A stretch of 64,000 nt of DNA from Ruminiclostridium cellobioparum subsp. termitidis CT1112 (GTDB lineage Bacteria; Bacillota; Clostridia; Acetivibrionales; DSM-1351): the NCBI RefSeq assembly GCF_000350485.1, contig NZ_AORV01000026.1, positions 62,001 through 126,000 of the forward strand, given 5' to 3'. Shown here in pieces: positions 43,079 to 52,891 of the stretch. The notes below the pieces were generated by a model. That model was not told the DNA's origin, searched no databases, and saw only the letters and a program-made list of their open reading frames with translations. The position numbers and the translations under genes are program-made. Position 1 is the first letter of the stretch, and every line of letters begins with the position of its first letter.

Positions 43079-43124
43079 GTTTTTCCTCCTAACCTTTCCA
43101 TACTTGAGATTTCTACCATATCAA

Positions 43125-43568
43125 TCAATCATGCTTATTTACGATTGTAGCTATTAGTTTTATCAGCATTTCCCTGTCCTTATCGTTATCCAGTTTTGAT
43201 AAAATTCCATACCAGACCTGTCTTTCCGCTTTTTCATGTTCGGCATTGAGCTTGATACCTTCTTCGGTGAGTTTTAATCCAAATGAACGTCTGTTTTTTT
43301 TGCTCACTGTGCGGGTTATGAGATTTTTTTGTTCCAGCCTGTCGATGACACTTGTTAGCGTGCTGCCAGGTATTGACAGGGATTCACTGACTTCCTTGAT
43401 TACAATATCGGGGTTTAAATGAACAAACTGGATAATGGTGAGTTCATTACTAGTGATACCCTGCGGATATATGGCACTCATACCTGTCTGGTATTCTTTA
43501 TAATGCTTCAGTATTTCATGGACAAGAGAAACAAGCTGATCAATGTACTCCTGTTTAATTTCATTCAT
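43125..43568 (-). CDS. MarR-family transcriptional regulator
   Basis: 147 residues. The winged helix-turn-helix (about 30-100) includes GITSNELTIIQFVHLNPDIVI, then SLSIPGSTLTSVIDRLEQKNLI and the wing SKKNRRSFGLKLTEEG. Flanking helices form the dimer. GGAGGA precedes the ATG. A perfect 12-bp palindrome between its -10 and start codon suggests autorepression together with the three downstream genes. Confidence 0.92.
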   Translation of the reverse strand: MNEIKQEYIDQLVSLVHEILKHYKEYQTGMSAIYPQGITSNELTIIQFVHLNPDIVIKEVSESLSIPGSTLTSVIDRLEQKNLITRTVSKKNRRSFGLKLTEEGIKLNAEHEKAERQVWYGILSKLDNDKDREMLIKLIATIVNKHD

Positions 43569-43602
43569 AATATTCCTCCAAATGGTACCTGCCCGGAATA
43601 AC

Positions 43603-43614
43603 TTCGATATCGAA
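43603..43614. promoter_or_regulatory. Candidate MarR operator
   Basis: TTCGATATCGAA, a perfect 12-bp palindrome placed about ten bases past the -10 box, where a bound dimer would block initiation or early elongation. Confidence 0.55.
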
Positions 43615-43624
43615 TATATACTAT

Positions 43625-43653
43625 ATTGTACATATAAAAATCAGCAATGTCAA
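43625..43653 (-). promoter_or_regulatory. Promoter of the marR operon
   Basis: Minus strand TTGACA (43648-43653), 17-base spacer, TACAAT (43625-43630). Confidence 0.7.
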
Positions 43654-43671
43654 CGCATACATCTGAAAATA

Positions 43672-43712
43672 AAAAAACCAGGACAAAAATGACAATTTTG
43701 TCCTGGTTTTTT
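43672..43712. terminator. Bidirectional terminator after the PL8 lyase gene
   Basis: Seventeen-base perfect arms (43672-43688 and 43696-43712) containing CCAGGACAAAA and its complement, with A/T runs on both sides. It lies 14 bases beyond the lyase stop codon. Confidence 0.85.
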
Positions 43713-43726
43713 CTATTTGCTTAAAC

Positions 43727-46700
43727 CTACCTGTTGTACAGATTATAAATAATAACTGCGGCTTCGGCCCTTGTTGCCGTTCTCTTCGGATTTATTGTAT
43801 TGCCGCTGCCTTTTATAATTTCTGCTTTAATTAAAGCTGCAACATCCTTTAATGCGTAACCGCTTATCTGCGCCGAATCAGAATAGCCTTTCAGCTCCGA
43901 ACCGGCGGCATCTGCCAACGGTTTACCGGCTTTATCCATTGCTCTTGCCGCAAGGACCATCATGTCCTCCCTGGATATCTTTGCATTTGGATTGAAGTTA
44001 TTGTTGCCAACCCCTGCTGTAATTCCAAGAGCCTTAGCTGTCGCCAGAGCTTCTGCATAATATGCACCCGGGCTTACATCTGCAAAATTGTCCTGTGTTT
44101 TTGCAGATAACCCCAGAGCCTTGACAAGCAATACTATGAAGTCTGCCCGCCTGATATCGGCAGAAGGGCTGAAGGTTGTTTCAGAGGTACCGTTAATAAC
44201 ACCCTTGGATGCCATAACCTCTATTGCCCTGCTTGCCCATGAGTATTCACCAATGTCTGTAAAGCTCTTCCTGACATATGCCACTGCATAGCTGCCGGAG
44301 TGTGTTGTTTTAAATGTTACATTGCCGGTTTCGGAATCATACCTGCCCGTTGGTACCGCTGATATCTTTCCTGCCCCATCTATGTACCACACGACTATGT
44401 GCTCCGGATCGGCAAGTTCGGCTGCCGTGGGTGTATATGGTATCTCCATGATTACAGGCGCTTCCGGATCGTTCCAGGCTATACTGCTGCCGTTTATATT
44501 GATCTTGAGCTCTACTGCAGGTCTCTTGCCTATTTGTGACTTTACTGCCGTGTCAAGCACACCTGTATCTGTTTTTGCTATGATGAGACTTACACTCTGT
44601 GCCCCTGCTGCATCTGACCGGGTGAGCATGTTTCCGGGTACTGTGACCTTACCCAGCTCTGTTGTTATTTCAATTTTCTTTGATGCATTTTCCGATGTCA
44701 GAGCTGCTGCCGGAAGGACCGTTTCATATGCGCTGGCCCCTTCTGCCTTCGGTACATTAATTATTGCCGTATCATAGGTTTTGAGAGCTTTTGCCAATGC
44801 CTCGGCATCAATGGTAGTTGTGGCTACGCCTGCGCTGTTCACTGCAGGTGCGGATACCTGAACTGTACCCGGTGCATTTTCTACAGGCAGTGCGGGCGGT
44901 GGTGTCACCGGTGTTCCGGATGAACTGCCCCCGCCGGAATTGCTTCCGCCGGTATTACCTCCGCCAGAATTACCTCCGTCGGGATTGCTGCCGCCATCAC
45001 TTTGTCCGCTTCTGACAGTTACAGAACATGCAGCCGTCTTACCGCCGTCCTCTGTTGTTACGGTTATTACCGCTGTTCCCGCACCCACGGCAGTTACCAT
45101 ACCGTTGGCGTCAACAGCTGCAACATTGGAATTGCTGCTTGACCAGGTTACGTTCTTGTTTACCGCACTGGAAGGTGATACTGTAGCTGTCAGCTGGCCG
45201 CTGTCTCCTACAGCCATATACATGGATAACGTGTTGAGTTTAACACCAGTTACTCTTTCGGTCTCCAAAAGTTGTTCATACTGCGTTTCTGCGGCTGTCA
45301 GCACTTCATAGTTATCCACCAATGCCTTCTGATCATCATTCAGCTTATTATAAGCAGCCCTTGCAGCATCGATATCTCCCTTGCTTTGCAAGGTAACCAC
45401 GCCTATTGCATTAATCAATGCCTTTACTGTTTCCACTTCGGCATCGATAACTCTTATTTCCTGCTCATACACAAGCTCCGGATTAGCAACACTGACACCT
45501 CTTACAACTGCGGTTCCTACGCCGATTGCCCTTATCAGACCTTCGTTGTTTACAAGAATTACACGTTCATCACTGGAGGTCCAGTGAATGTTCTTTATTG
45601 ATGCGTTATCCGGTGCAATTACAGCATCAAACTGCGCAGAGGTTCCTTTTTCGATAATGGCTGCGCCGCCTTGCACCTCAAGACTGGAAACCGGTATGGG
45701 AGCACCGTTGTAATCTGTTACCGTCACATCACAACTGGCATTAACACTGTCATCGGCTGCAGAATACGCCATAATTATTGCCGAGCCCGTTGTTATACCG
45801 GTAACAACGCCTTTATTTGATACTGTGGCTATTTGAGGGTCTGAGCTGACAAATGCAATACTTCCCTCATTTAAATAAGGCGGATCTGTAATAACATCAG
45901 CCGTTTTCTTATGGTTTCGCAAAACAGTGAGTTTATCAGAAGCAAATGAAATCGCACTAACTGTTGTTTGTTCCAGACTTCCATATACTTCAAACTCATA
46001 CAGGGAGTATCCATAGGTGGAACCTCGCTTAATACCCTGCATACGGACATATCTTCCCTGTGCCGGCTCATCAAGTGCATACCGCTTCCATCCGGCCGAA
46101 CCGTTTTTCTCAGATACTACATTATTAATATTACTAATGTCATTGTACACCTGAATGTCATACTCTTTACCGTAAGCTGATTCCCACAGCAAATTTATCT
46201 GATAGATATTACACGGAGCACCCAGATCAACAGTATACCACTGACTATCTGTTCTGGCAGACGCCCAGCGCGTTGATGTATTTCCGTCTATGGCAGCTTT
46301 CGGATCACTGTTGGAGGAGTCATTTCCATTTGTTGTGGCTGTTTTCCCAAGCGCAAGATTTTGAAGTACAACTCCGTCCGGCCCGCTTTGTGCTTTAAAC
46401 GAGAGAACGCGGAACTCGTAAAGCGAATATGCGGCAGGTGCCATGGTACCGCTCAATCTCACATACCGGTATTTTTGTACTTGATCAAATTCAATCCATA
46501 CATTACCACCCTTACCGTTCGACTCGGTATAAAGATCCACCCAGTCCGTGCCGTTCAAAGAACCCTGGACCACATACTGAGTTGCATATTGCTGCCAGTT
46601 GAGCTCAATTGCTCCAAACTCCCTGGGCAATCCCAAATCAACCTGCAGCCATTGAGCATTCCCTACGCTGGATTCCCACCTGGAAAGGTAATCACCATCT

Positions 46701-49700
46701 GTTGCCTTATTCGCAGGGTAAGCGCTGCCGGCAGAGCTTGCAGTGGTAATTGCGTTAAGTGCAAGGTTTTGTGAAGTACGGACATTGATATCTGCACTTA
46801 CATTTGTCCCGGTTCCCAGTACCGTAGCTGTCAGAACCGCTGCTCCCAGCCCTTCTGCCTGCAGTACCCCTGTCGAGGAATTTACTCTGGCAACATCCTT
46901 GTCTGAAATGGTATATATTATTTCGCCTGTGGCATTCATTGGTGCCAATTTGACTGCCGGGGCCAGATTATACTTCATAACCGCTTCAAGCTGCTTATCC
47001 TTAAACATAATCTTTTCAATGGGTGCGATTTCATGAATATAGGATAAGTTCAGGTCGGCAATAGCAATTGAATCGGCTTCACCGCTTATTGTAAGCAACA
47101 GATATTTAGTACCGCCCTCCAGTTCAGGAATGTTGTAAACCACTTTATTGTAGTCCCCATAATCGCCCGGGTCAATCTCCTGGCTGGAATCAACCGGCAC
47201 AAAGCTAATCCCGTCTTTGGATGACTTAATCGAGACAGTACCGCCGTTTACTTTGGCAATAAAAGCAGTAAGCCTGGCATTTTGCATATTGGTATAACTA
47301 TAAAGCATCGTTGCATTTCCGGAGCCGCTTTTTATCAGAATATCCTTATCGCCGCCGAATTTAACACCATCTCCCGTCATATAGGCCGCATCACCTTTTA
47401 CCTCATATGCCCTGGAATCATCCAGCATGGTATCCATTACCACACGGTCGGAAGTCCAGGCATAATTTATTTTCAGCTTGGAAAGCTGTGGTGCGTAAAC
47501 CTTGGTATTGTTGGAAACAGCAATCTTGATATATCTTATGGAACTGTCCAATTCCTCTGAATTGGTATACACAACTTTACTCCATTTATCTTTGGTTACG
47601 GTGCCGTCTTTTGTTGCAGGGATTGAAACCCAGTTCTTGTTATCCGCCGAACCATAGATTTGCAGTATGGTGTTGTCACCCGCATTGGCTAAACCATAAT
47701 CATATGTGGTCAGTTCAAAGTCTTTTGGCGACGGAGTATAATAGGTTACAAACTCCTCACGCCGTACATCGGTTTTATCAGCATCATTTCTTTTAATTCT
47801 GGTGGTATCTCCATTATAATAAGTATCCGCATTTGAGGAGTCGGTCGCCCATCCCCCTGAATAGCTGACCGTTTTGGAAAAATCCTCGAATTCTTCGATC
47901 AGGGTACGAATATCTCCTATGGTATAGGATCTTTCCTGTGACAGGCTGCCCTCGCCTGAATCATTAATGGCTTTAACTGCAAAATAATAAGTCGTATTTG
48001 CATCCAGCCCTTTGATTTCTGCTGTTGTCCCGGAAGTAACCAGTGATTCCGGATAATTTCCGCTTTCGGTGCCATAAACCAGTTTATATCCGGTTGCCCT
48101 TAATGCGTCGGTATATTTAACACTTAGTGTGTTATCACTCAATGCCATGTTTGTAATTGCTGTTTCTCCCGGCACCTCAAGCTTCCTGAAAGAAAACTCA
48201 GCTTCTATCGGATTCCCGAAAGAATTGCTGATATCCAGCTCAAGCCTGATTGACGGAGAAGTTTGAATAACCTTAATCCGGCTGTCTTTGGAAATAACCC
48301 CCACAGCTGCCCTGTTAATATCCACGGTAATTGTACCGGAACTGCTCCTTGCCGTATCTGAAAGAGCAAAACTGAGTTTGTTATCATCTTCTTTTATCAT
48401 GATAGAAGAAGCTTTATCAACTGAAAGATAATCTTCTACCCCCATTGCATCAATGGCTTGATCACCGTCTTTCCAAAAATTTACGCCAAGGGTGTGGAGG
48501 GTTTTTTCATATACGGCATGTACATCATTATCCTGACGAATTATTTCGGTATCACTGGAACTTGCATAGTTTTCGACCTGCGCTTCGGTCTTTCCGGGCA
48601 ACAGAACATATGCATAGCTGTCATTTACCGGCTTTGAACCATGATCGATCCACATCGTAAGGTAATTGGCTGATTGAACACTGTCATCCACATTATAAGA
48701 ACCCAGGTCGGTCCACTTTCCCGTACGGGTTTCACGGACTGCGCCGATTCTGGTCTCCTTCGGAAAATAAACACCAATATTGGAGCCTTTGGCGTTTCCT
48801 TCTATCAACGCCCACCTGGCATTATCGATTTTGCCATTCCACCCAAGTACGTCGGGCTGTCTTTCCCCATTGACGATCAGAGCGTTATCACCAGTGATAT
48901 AATGGTTGTCAATGGTCGTTTCCACATTTTTATCCTGTGCGGAAGTAATGTCTGTGCCCAAAGCCACAACCTCGTCATCAAACATGAACCACGATTTTTT
49001 TGCACTCACTTTTGTGCTGCCGGATGAAATTTCCAGACCGGCAGTGCTGTAAGTACCGTTAAGAGTTGTGCTTCCCGCAAAGGCGTTTGAATTTGTATGG
49101 CTGCCCACAGTAGTACCGTTAACGGCAGTTACTCCGGGAAGGCGATACCAGTTAAGCGTTGGTTTTTGATAGGTAAACTGTCCGACATCAGGCGTGTAAA
49201 TATAAGTCTCACCAAGACCTGTGTACCAGCCCTTCGTATTGCTGTCGCCCACCTCATAGGTTGTGATATCCCTGCTGTACATGGAAAGCCCAAAAGTGAA
49301 CTTATCTGTAGTATGAACCGTTCTTACACCTTTTCCAAAGGTATAGCTTTTTCCTGCATTTGAAACCGGTTTGATTGAATCATCCTTAAGGATTTCCAGT
49401 GTTTTGGAGAGATTATATACGGGGAACATATACCATGCAACACCGGCACCTTCATTTAAAGTGTGTATTGCATTTTCATTATTCATCCATTCCTTTATCA
49501 TTCCCTTAAGTCTCTTCCCCTCATTCTCAGATACCGATTCGGAGAACAGCAGAACATCAAGGCTGATGGTAATGCCTGCATAGGCATCAGTAGTATCGGT
49601 ACGGGTGATTTCACGTCCCCTTACCATATCCATGAAGACACCATTATACATAAAAGGTATATAGCTTTTTTCCACAATGGTACTCATATTATCTCTTTCG

Positions 49701-50602
49701 GGGCCGGTAATTTCCCATGGAGAATTATCAAGCATATAAATGAAATGGCTGATATCCGAAAATGCTTCCTTGCCATAGCCGCCATTATAAACAACATTTC
49801 CATGCTGCATGAATGTGCCGTCCTCATAGTAGCCGTCACCGCTTTTAACATACCCCATGTAGGAAGGAACATCTTTTTGTACATATGTAAGGGTTGCACT
49901 GTCCTTAAGAAGAATAGCCGAATACATACGGACACGGTCTCTCCACAGAGCATTTGCACCCACATACATGTAAGAGTCTCCTCCGGTTTTAGTCGTAGCC
50001 TTAAGAGCCGTTGCTGCATAAGCCTGAATCTGGTCTGCCGGCAGATAATCATACATAAGCAGAATTGTCTCAAGAAGATAAATGGGTCCGCCTATCTCCC
50101 AGGTAAACCAATTCCCATAAGCATTAGTATCTACTCCTACTTTATAATGATTTTTATAAATATAATCAAGTCCACGGAGTATCTCAACTTTCAACTTTTC
50201 ATTCTGATAAAGTTCACAGCCTTTGGTCTGAAAAGCTAAAGCCATAAACTTAAGACTTCGGATAGAAAACTGGGTATTATTCGAATCGCTATATGCAGAA
50301 CCGCGATTACCAAGTATATATTCTTTCCAAAGGTAATCATTAGCCCCCCAACCCGGTGTAGGACTGGGATTGATCCTGTCAAGGAGGTCCTGGGCTACAT
50401 TATTTATAGCGTGAAGCAGCTCCTGCATATTCGGGTCCTTAGGATCATAATCTCCACCCATGGCTATATACTGCCATTTTTCCCGCAGTTTATCAAAATC
50501 ATCGGCTGTTTCCCCTTCCGCAGAAACAGTCATACTGTCCAAAGCTATGGTTAGCAGCATTACAAGAACCAAAACAATACTCAATATACGTTTTTGTTTC
50601 AT
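43727..50602 (-). CDS. S-layer-anchored polysaccharide lyase family 8 (hyaluronate/chondroitin/xanthan lyase type)
   Basis: 2291 residues, secreted (signal peptide LSIVLVLVMLLTIALDSMTVSA). The PL8 region (about 30-740) keeps catalytic candidates Asn217 (VGANALWR), His267 (QHGN), Tyr276 (NGGYG) and Arg328/Arg330 (RGRE). Next come a fibronectin type III domain (about 814-894), a Big_2 domain, and two F5/8C (discoidin) modules (about 1279-1405, 1416-1547). Then follow more Big_2 repeats with a helical spacer (DDQKALVDNYEVL), a Gly/Ser linker near 1864-1900, and three SLH repeats (about 2110-2291). It would cut acidic polysaccharide by beta-elimination at the cell surface. The ATG has AAAGGAGAG upstream. 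Confidence 0.88.
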   Translation of the reverse strand: MKQKRILSIVLVLVMLLTIALDSMTVSAEGETADDFDKLREKWQYIAMGGDYDPKDPNMQELLHAINNVAQDLLDRINPSPTPGWGANDYLWKEYILGNRGSAYSDSNNTQFSIRSLKFMALAFQTKGCELYQNEKLKVEILRGLDYIYKNHYKVGVDTNAYGNWFTWEIGGPIYLLETILLMYDYLPADQIQAYAATALKATTKTGGDSYMYVGANALWRDRVRMYSAILLKDSATLTYVQKDVPSYMGYVKSGDGYYEDGTFMQHGNVVYNGGYGKEAFSDISHFIYMLDNSPWEITGPERDNMSTIVEKSYIPFMYNGVFMDMVRGREITRTDTTDAYAGITISLDVLLFSESVSENEGKRLKGMIKEWMNNENAIHTLNEGAGVAWYMFPVYNLSKTLEILKDDSIKPVSNAGKSYTFGKGVRTVHTTDKFTFGLSMYSRDITTYEVGDSNTKGWYTGLGETYIYTPDVGQFTYQKPTLNWYRLPGVTAVNGTTVGSHTNSNAFAGSTTLNGTYSTAGLEISSGSTKVSAKKSWFMFDDEVVALGTDITSAQDKNVETTIDNHYITGDNALIVNGERQPDVLGWNGKIDNARWALIEGNAKGSNIGVYFPKETRIGAVRETRTGKWTDLGSYNVDDSVQSANYLTMWIDHGSKPVNDSYAYVLLPGKTEAQVENYASSSDTEIIRQDNDVHAVYEKTLHTLGVNFWKDGDQAIDAMGVEDYLSVDKASSIMIKEDDNKLSFALSDTARSSSGTITVDINRAAVGVISKDSRIKVIQTSPSIRLELDISNSFGNPIEAEFSFRKLEVPGETAITNMALSDNTLSVKYTDALRATGYKLVYGTESGNYPESLVTSGTTAEIKGLDANTTYYFAVKAINDSGEGSLSQERSYTIGDIRTLIEEFEDFSKTVSYSGGWATDSSNADTYYNGDTTRIKRNDADKTDVRREEFVTYYTPSPKDFELTTYDYGLANAGDNTILQIYGSADNKNWVSIPATKDGTVTKDKWSKVVYTNSEELDSSIRYIKIAVSNNTKVYAPQLSKLKINYAWTSDRVVMDTMLDDSRAYEVKGDAAYMTGDGVKFGGDKDILIKSGSGNATMLYSYTNMQNARLTAFIAKVNGGTVSIKSSKDGISFVPVDSSQEIDPGDYGDYNKVVYNIPELEGGTKYLLLTISGEADSIAIADLNLSYIHEIAPIEKIMFKDKQLEAVMKYNLAPAVKLAPMNATGEIIYTISDKDVARVNSSTGVLQAEGLGAAVLTATVLGTGTNVSADINVRTSQNLALNAITTASSAGSAYPANKATDGDYLSRWESSVGNAQWLQVDLGLPREFGAIELNWQQYATQYVVQGSLNGTDWVDLYTESNGKGGNVWIEFDQVQKYRYVRLSGTMAPAAYSLYEFRVLSFKAQSGPDGVVLQNLALGKTATTNGNDSSNSDPKAAIDGNTSTRWASARTDSQWYTVDLGAPCNIYQINLLWESAYGKEYDIQVYNDISNINNVVSEKNGSAGWKRYALDEPAQGRYVRMQGIKRGSTYGYSLYEFEVYGSLEQTTVSAISFASDKLTVLRNHKKTADVITDPPYLNEGSIAFVSSDPQIATVSNKGVVTGITTGSAIIMAYSAADDSVNASCDVTVTDYNGAPIPVSSLEVQGGAAIIEKGTSAQFDAVIAPDNASIKNIHWTSSDERVILVNNEGLIRAIGVGTAVVRGVSVANPELVYEQEIRVIDAEVETVKALINAIGVVTLQSKGDIDAARAAYNKLNDDQKALVDNYEVLTAAETQYEQLLETERVTGVKLNTLSMYMAVGDSGQLTATVSPSSAVNKNVTWSSSNSNVAAVDANGMVTAVGAGTAVITVTTEDGGKTAACSVTVRSGQSDGGSNPDGGNSGGGNTGGSNSGGGSSSGTPVTPPPALPVENAPGTVQVSAPAVNSAGVATTTIDAEALAKALKTYDTAIINVPKAEGASAYETVLPAAALTSENASKKIEITTELGKVTVPGNMLTRSDAAGAQSVSLIIAKTDTGVLDTAVKSQIGKRPAVELKININGSSIAWNDPEAPVIMEIPYTPTAAELADPEHIVVWYIDGAGKISAVPTGRYDSETGNVTFKTTHSGSYAVAYVRKSFTDIGEYSWASRAIEVMASKGVINGTSETTFSPSADIRRADFIVLLVKALGLSAKTQDNFADVSPGAYYAEALATAKALGITAGVGNNNFNPNAKISREDMMVLAARAMDKAGKPLADAAGSELKGYSDSAQISGYALKDVAALIKAEIIKGSGNTINPKRTATRAEAAVIIYNLYNR

Positions 50603-50740
50603 AGCTACTCTCCTTTCATAAAATATTTTCAAGTGAAAAATTAGTTTACATATTTGCAATGTTTGATGGGATGTCACAGACTACTGCCTTTAGATGTACA
50701 AATTTAAGGATAATTAAAAAAATTTTGAAAGGATTAAAAG

Positions 50741-50780
50741 GATTATAGGTAATTTTTTGATTAAAAAAATTACCTAATCC
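50741..50780 (-). terminator. Terminator of the sugar ABC operon
   Basis: GGATTA..GGTAATTTTTT pairs with AAAAAAATTACCTAATCC (a two-base bulge) and is followed on the minus strand by TTTT. It lies 21 bases after the binding-protein stop codon. The remaining gap to the lyase gene has no clear promoter. Confidence 0.6.
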
Positions 50781-50801
50781 TTTTATTACATTTATTTTTA
50801 A

Positions 50802-51788
50802 TTATTTAACATCGGCTTTAGTGATTACAGAAACACCGGTATCAGTTACAGCTCCGCCCAGGCTCTTGCCCTGGAGAGCATCTACTGCCGCTTTAACTCC
50901 CTTTTCGCCCATTACGTCGGGATTTTGAGCCATAGTTGCCAGTAAGAATCCATCTTTTATTAATGAAAGAATGGTATCAGATTTGTCAAAGCCTACACCG
51001 ATTACTTCTCCGCCTGCTTCCTGTATAGCATTGCCGGCACCTACCGTAGAACCTTCATTCGCTCCGAAGATACCTACAACTCCTGATGTTATGTAATTAG
51101 CCGCAATATCTTTTGACTTGGCTGCATCTCCTTCACCATACTGGGTTGCAAGAATTTCAAAATTTGACCCTTCAAAAGCTGAACGGAAGCCTGTTTCGCG
51201 GGCCACACAAGATGCTGTTGCTGCGTTAACATTTATAATACCGATTTTTCCGGAAGTCTTACCCGCAGCTTCCAAGGCTTTTTTCATCTGTTCGCCAGCA
51301 GTTTTTCCGGCTGCTGTGTTATCTGTGGCAAATGTTGCTTCGCCATCGAATTTTGCTGCAGAGTCAACATAGACAATTTTAACACCTGCGGCCTGTGCTT
51401 CTTTTAAAGCTGCTGTAACTGCATCCGGACCATTTGCTGCCAGAAGAATGGCATCAGCCTTGTCTGCTACCGCGTTATTAATACATTCGATTTGCTTTGC
51501 ATCATCTTTAACATCGGGTGCCGACCACTTGTAATCCACATTTCCGAGCTCGGCTGCTGCTTTTTTAGCTCCGGCATCGACGTTAACCCAATATTGATCC
51601 ATTTGGTCCATTGTGATTAAGTACACTTTGAAATTCTTATCTGCGGCCGGTGCTGACGTTGATGCACCTGATGCTGAAACTCCTGATGCCGATGTGTCGG
51701 CAGCTTTATCCGACGAACCTCCGCATCCTGCCAGCATTGTTCCTACCATTGCTGCACATAACAGTGCGCCAAGTAACCTTTTTTTCAT
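50802..51788 (-). CDS. CUT2-type sugar ABC transporter substrate-binding lipoprotein
   Basis: 328 residues with a lipoprotein signal peptide (lipobox MLAGC, Cys near 22), then a Ser/Ala-rich linker. The rest is a ribose/galactose-type periplasmic binding fold: VYLITMDQMDQYWVNVDAGAK near the N-lobe, ADAILLAANGPDAV, and GIFGANEGSTVGAGNAIQEA. Members bind pentoses, hexoses, inositol or autoinducer-2. It is last in the ATPase-permease-binding-protein order, unlike most CUT2 operons, where the receptor comes first. It may also present sugar to the nearby chemoreceptor or histidine kinase, as in E. coli Trg/RbsB. AAAGGAGGG precedes the ATG. Confidence 0.9.
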   Translation of the reverse strand: MKKRLLGALLCAAMVGTMLAGCGGSSDKAADTSASGVSASGASTSAPAADKNFKVYLITMDQMDQYWVNVDAGAKKAAAELGNVDYKWSAPDVKDDAKQIECINNAVADKADAILLAANGPDAVTAALKEAQAAGVKIVYVDSAAKFDGEATFATDNTAAGKTAGEQMKKALEAAGKTSGKIGIINVNAATASCVARETGFRSAFEGSNFEILATQYGEGDAAKSKDIAANYITSGVVGIFGANEGSTVGAGNAIQEAGGEVIGVGFDKSDTILSLIKDGFLLATMAQNPDVMGEKGVKAAVDALQGKSLGGAVTDTGVSVITKADVK

Positions 51789-51829
51789 TTCTAGCCCTCC
51801 TTTAAATTATAAAAACATTATTCTATGAA

Positions 51830-52864
51830 TTAAGCTTTTAGCTTAAATCCAACCTTACCGCTGCTTTCATTTTTCCTTTTAGGCTTTCCGGAACGGACCA
51901 CAACATCAAGCAATACAGAGACAACTACGATAATACCGATTACAATATTCCTGATAGCCACCGGTGCTCCGGCAAATTGCAAACCATTCTGCAAAACGCC
52001 CCATATGGCGGCACCAATTATTGTTCCAAGCAGAATACCCTGTCCGCCAAGCGTACTGACTCCGCCTATTACTGATGCGGCAACTGCGTACATTTCGTAC
52101 ATATTACCTGCATCCATAGTCCCCATACCGGATGTAGCACAAATAATCAAACCGACTACCGCTGCACAAAATGAACTTACCAGATAAGCCTTTACCGTAG
52201 TTCCTACTATGCTGACACCGGATAATTTTGATGCTTCAATGTTGCTGCCGACGGCATATATGTGACGGCCGGTACGCGTTCTGCTAAGCAAAAAGTTAAA
52301 TACCGCCCATAGAATGATAGCAATCCAGATTGTGTTGTAAAGACCAAGGGTTTTACCATAATAAAATATATCACGGAAAGTTTTTGCTCCCTCTCCAATG
52401 GAGTCGGTATTGTAGTTGTTATTTACAATCTGAGCTATACCCCTAGAAATTGTCATAGTACCCAAGGTTGCAATAAACGGTGGCAATTTACATTTTGCAA
52501 CCAGCTCACCATTAATAAAGCCCACAGACAAACAGCAAAGTATTGTAATAACCACGGCCACCCAGGGATTTACCCCCTTTGTCATCAGGGTAGCTGAAAT
52601 CATACAGCTCATACCCACAACAGATCCGATTGACAAGTCGATATTTCCTGTAATAAGTACAAAGGATTGACCAATTCCTATCAAAACAATGGGAGCAATT
52701 TGCCTTAATAAGTTGCCTATGTTTTTTGAGGATGCAAAAGTAGGATTTAAAAAGCCAAAAACGATAAAAAGCACCGCTAATCCCACTGTCACTGTCAGTA
52801 CCTGACCCATACCTCTTATGGACATAATTTTCTTGAAATAACTTTGTTTTAATTCCCTTCCCAT
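51830..52864 (-). CDS. CUT2-type sugar ABC transporter permease (RbsC/XylH family)
   Basis: 344 residues with about eight to ten membrane segments. Family motifs are GIGQSFVLITGNIDLSIGSV near residue 70, FIATLGTMTISRGIAQIV, and GRHIYAVGSNIEASKLSGV near 215. The start ATG at 52862-52864 has AGAGGAG upstream; a GTG seven codons earlier is less likely. It follows the ATPase stop by 27 bases. Confidence 0.9.
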   Translation of the reverse strand: MGRELKQSYFKKIMSIRGMGQVLTVTVGLAVLFIVFGFLNPTFASSKNIGNLLRQIAPIVLIGIGQSFVLITGNIDLSIGSVVGMSCMISATLMTKGVNPWVAVVITILCCLSVGFINGELVAKCKLPPFIATLGTMTISRGIAQIVNNNYNTDSIGEGAKTFRDIFYYGKTLGLYNTIWIAIILWAVFNFLLSRTRTGRHIYAVGSNIEASKLSGVSIVGTTVKAYLVSSFCAAVVGLIICATSGMGTMDAGNMYEMYAVAASVIGGVSTLGGQGILLGTIIGAAIWGVLQNGLQFAGAPVAIRNIVIGIIVVVSVLLDVVVRSGKPKRKNESSGKVGFKLKA

Positions 52865-52891
52865 TTTCCCATCTCCTCTGAGCACTATTAT

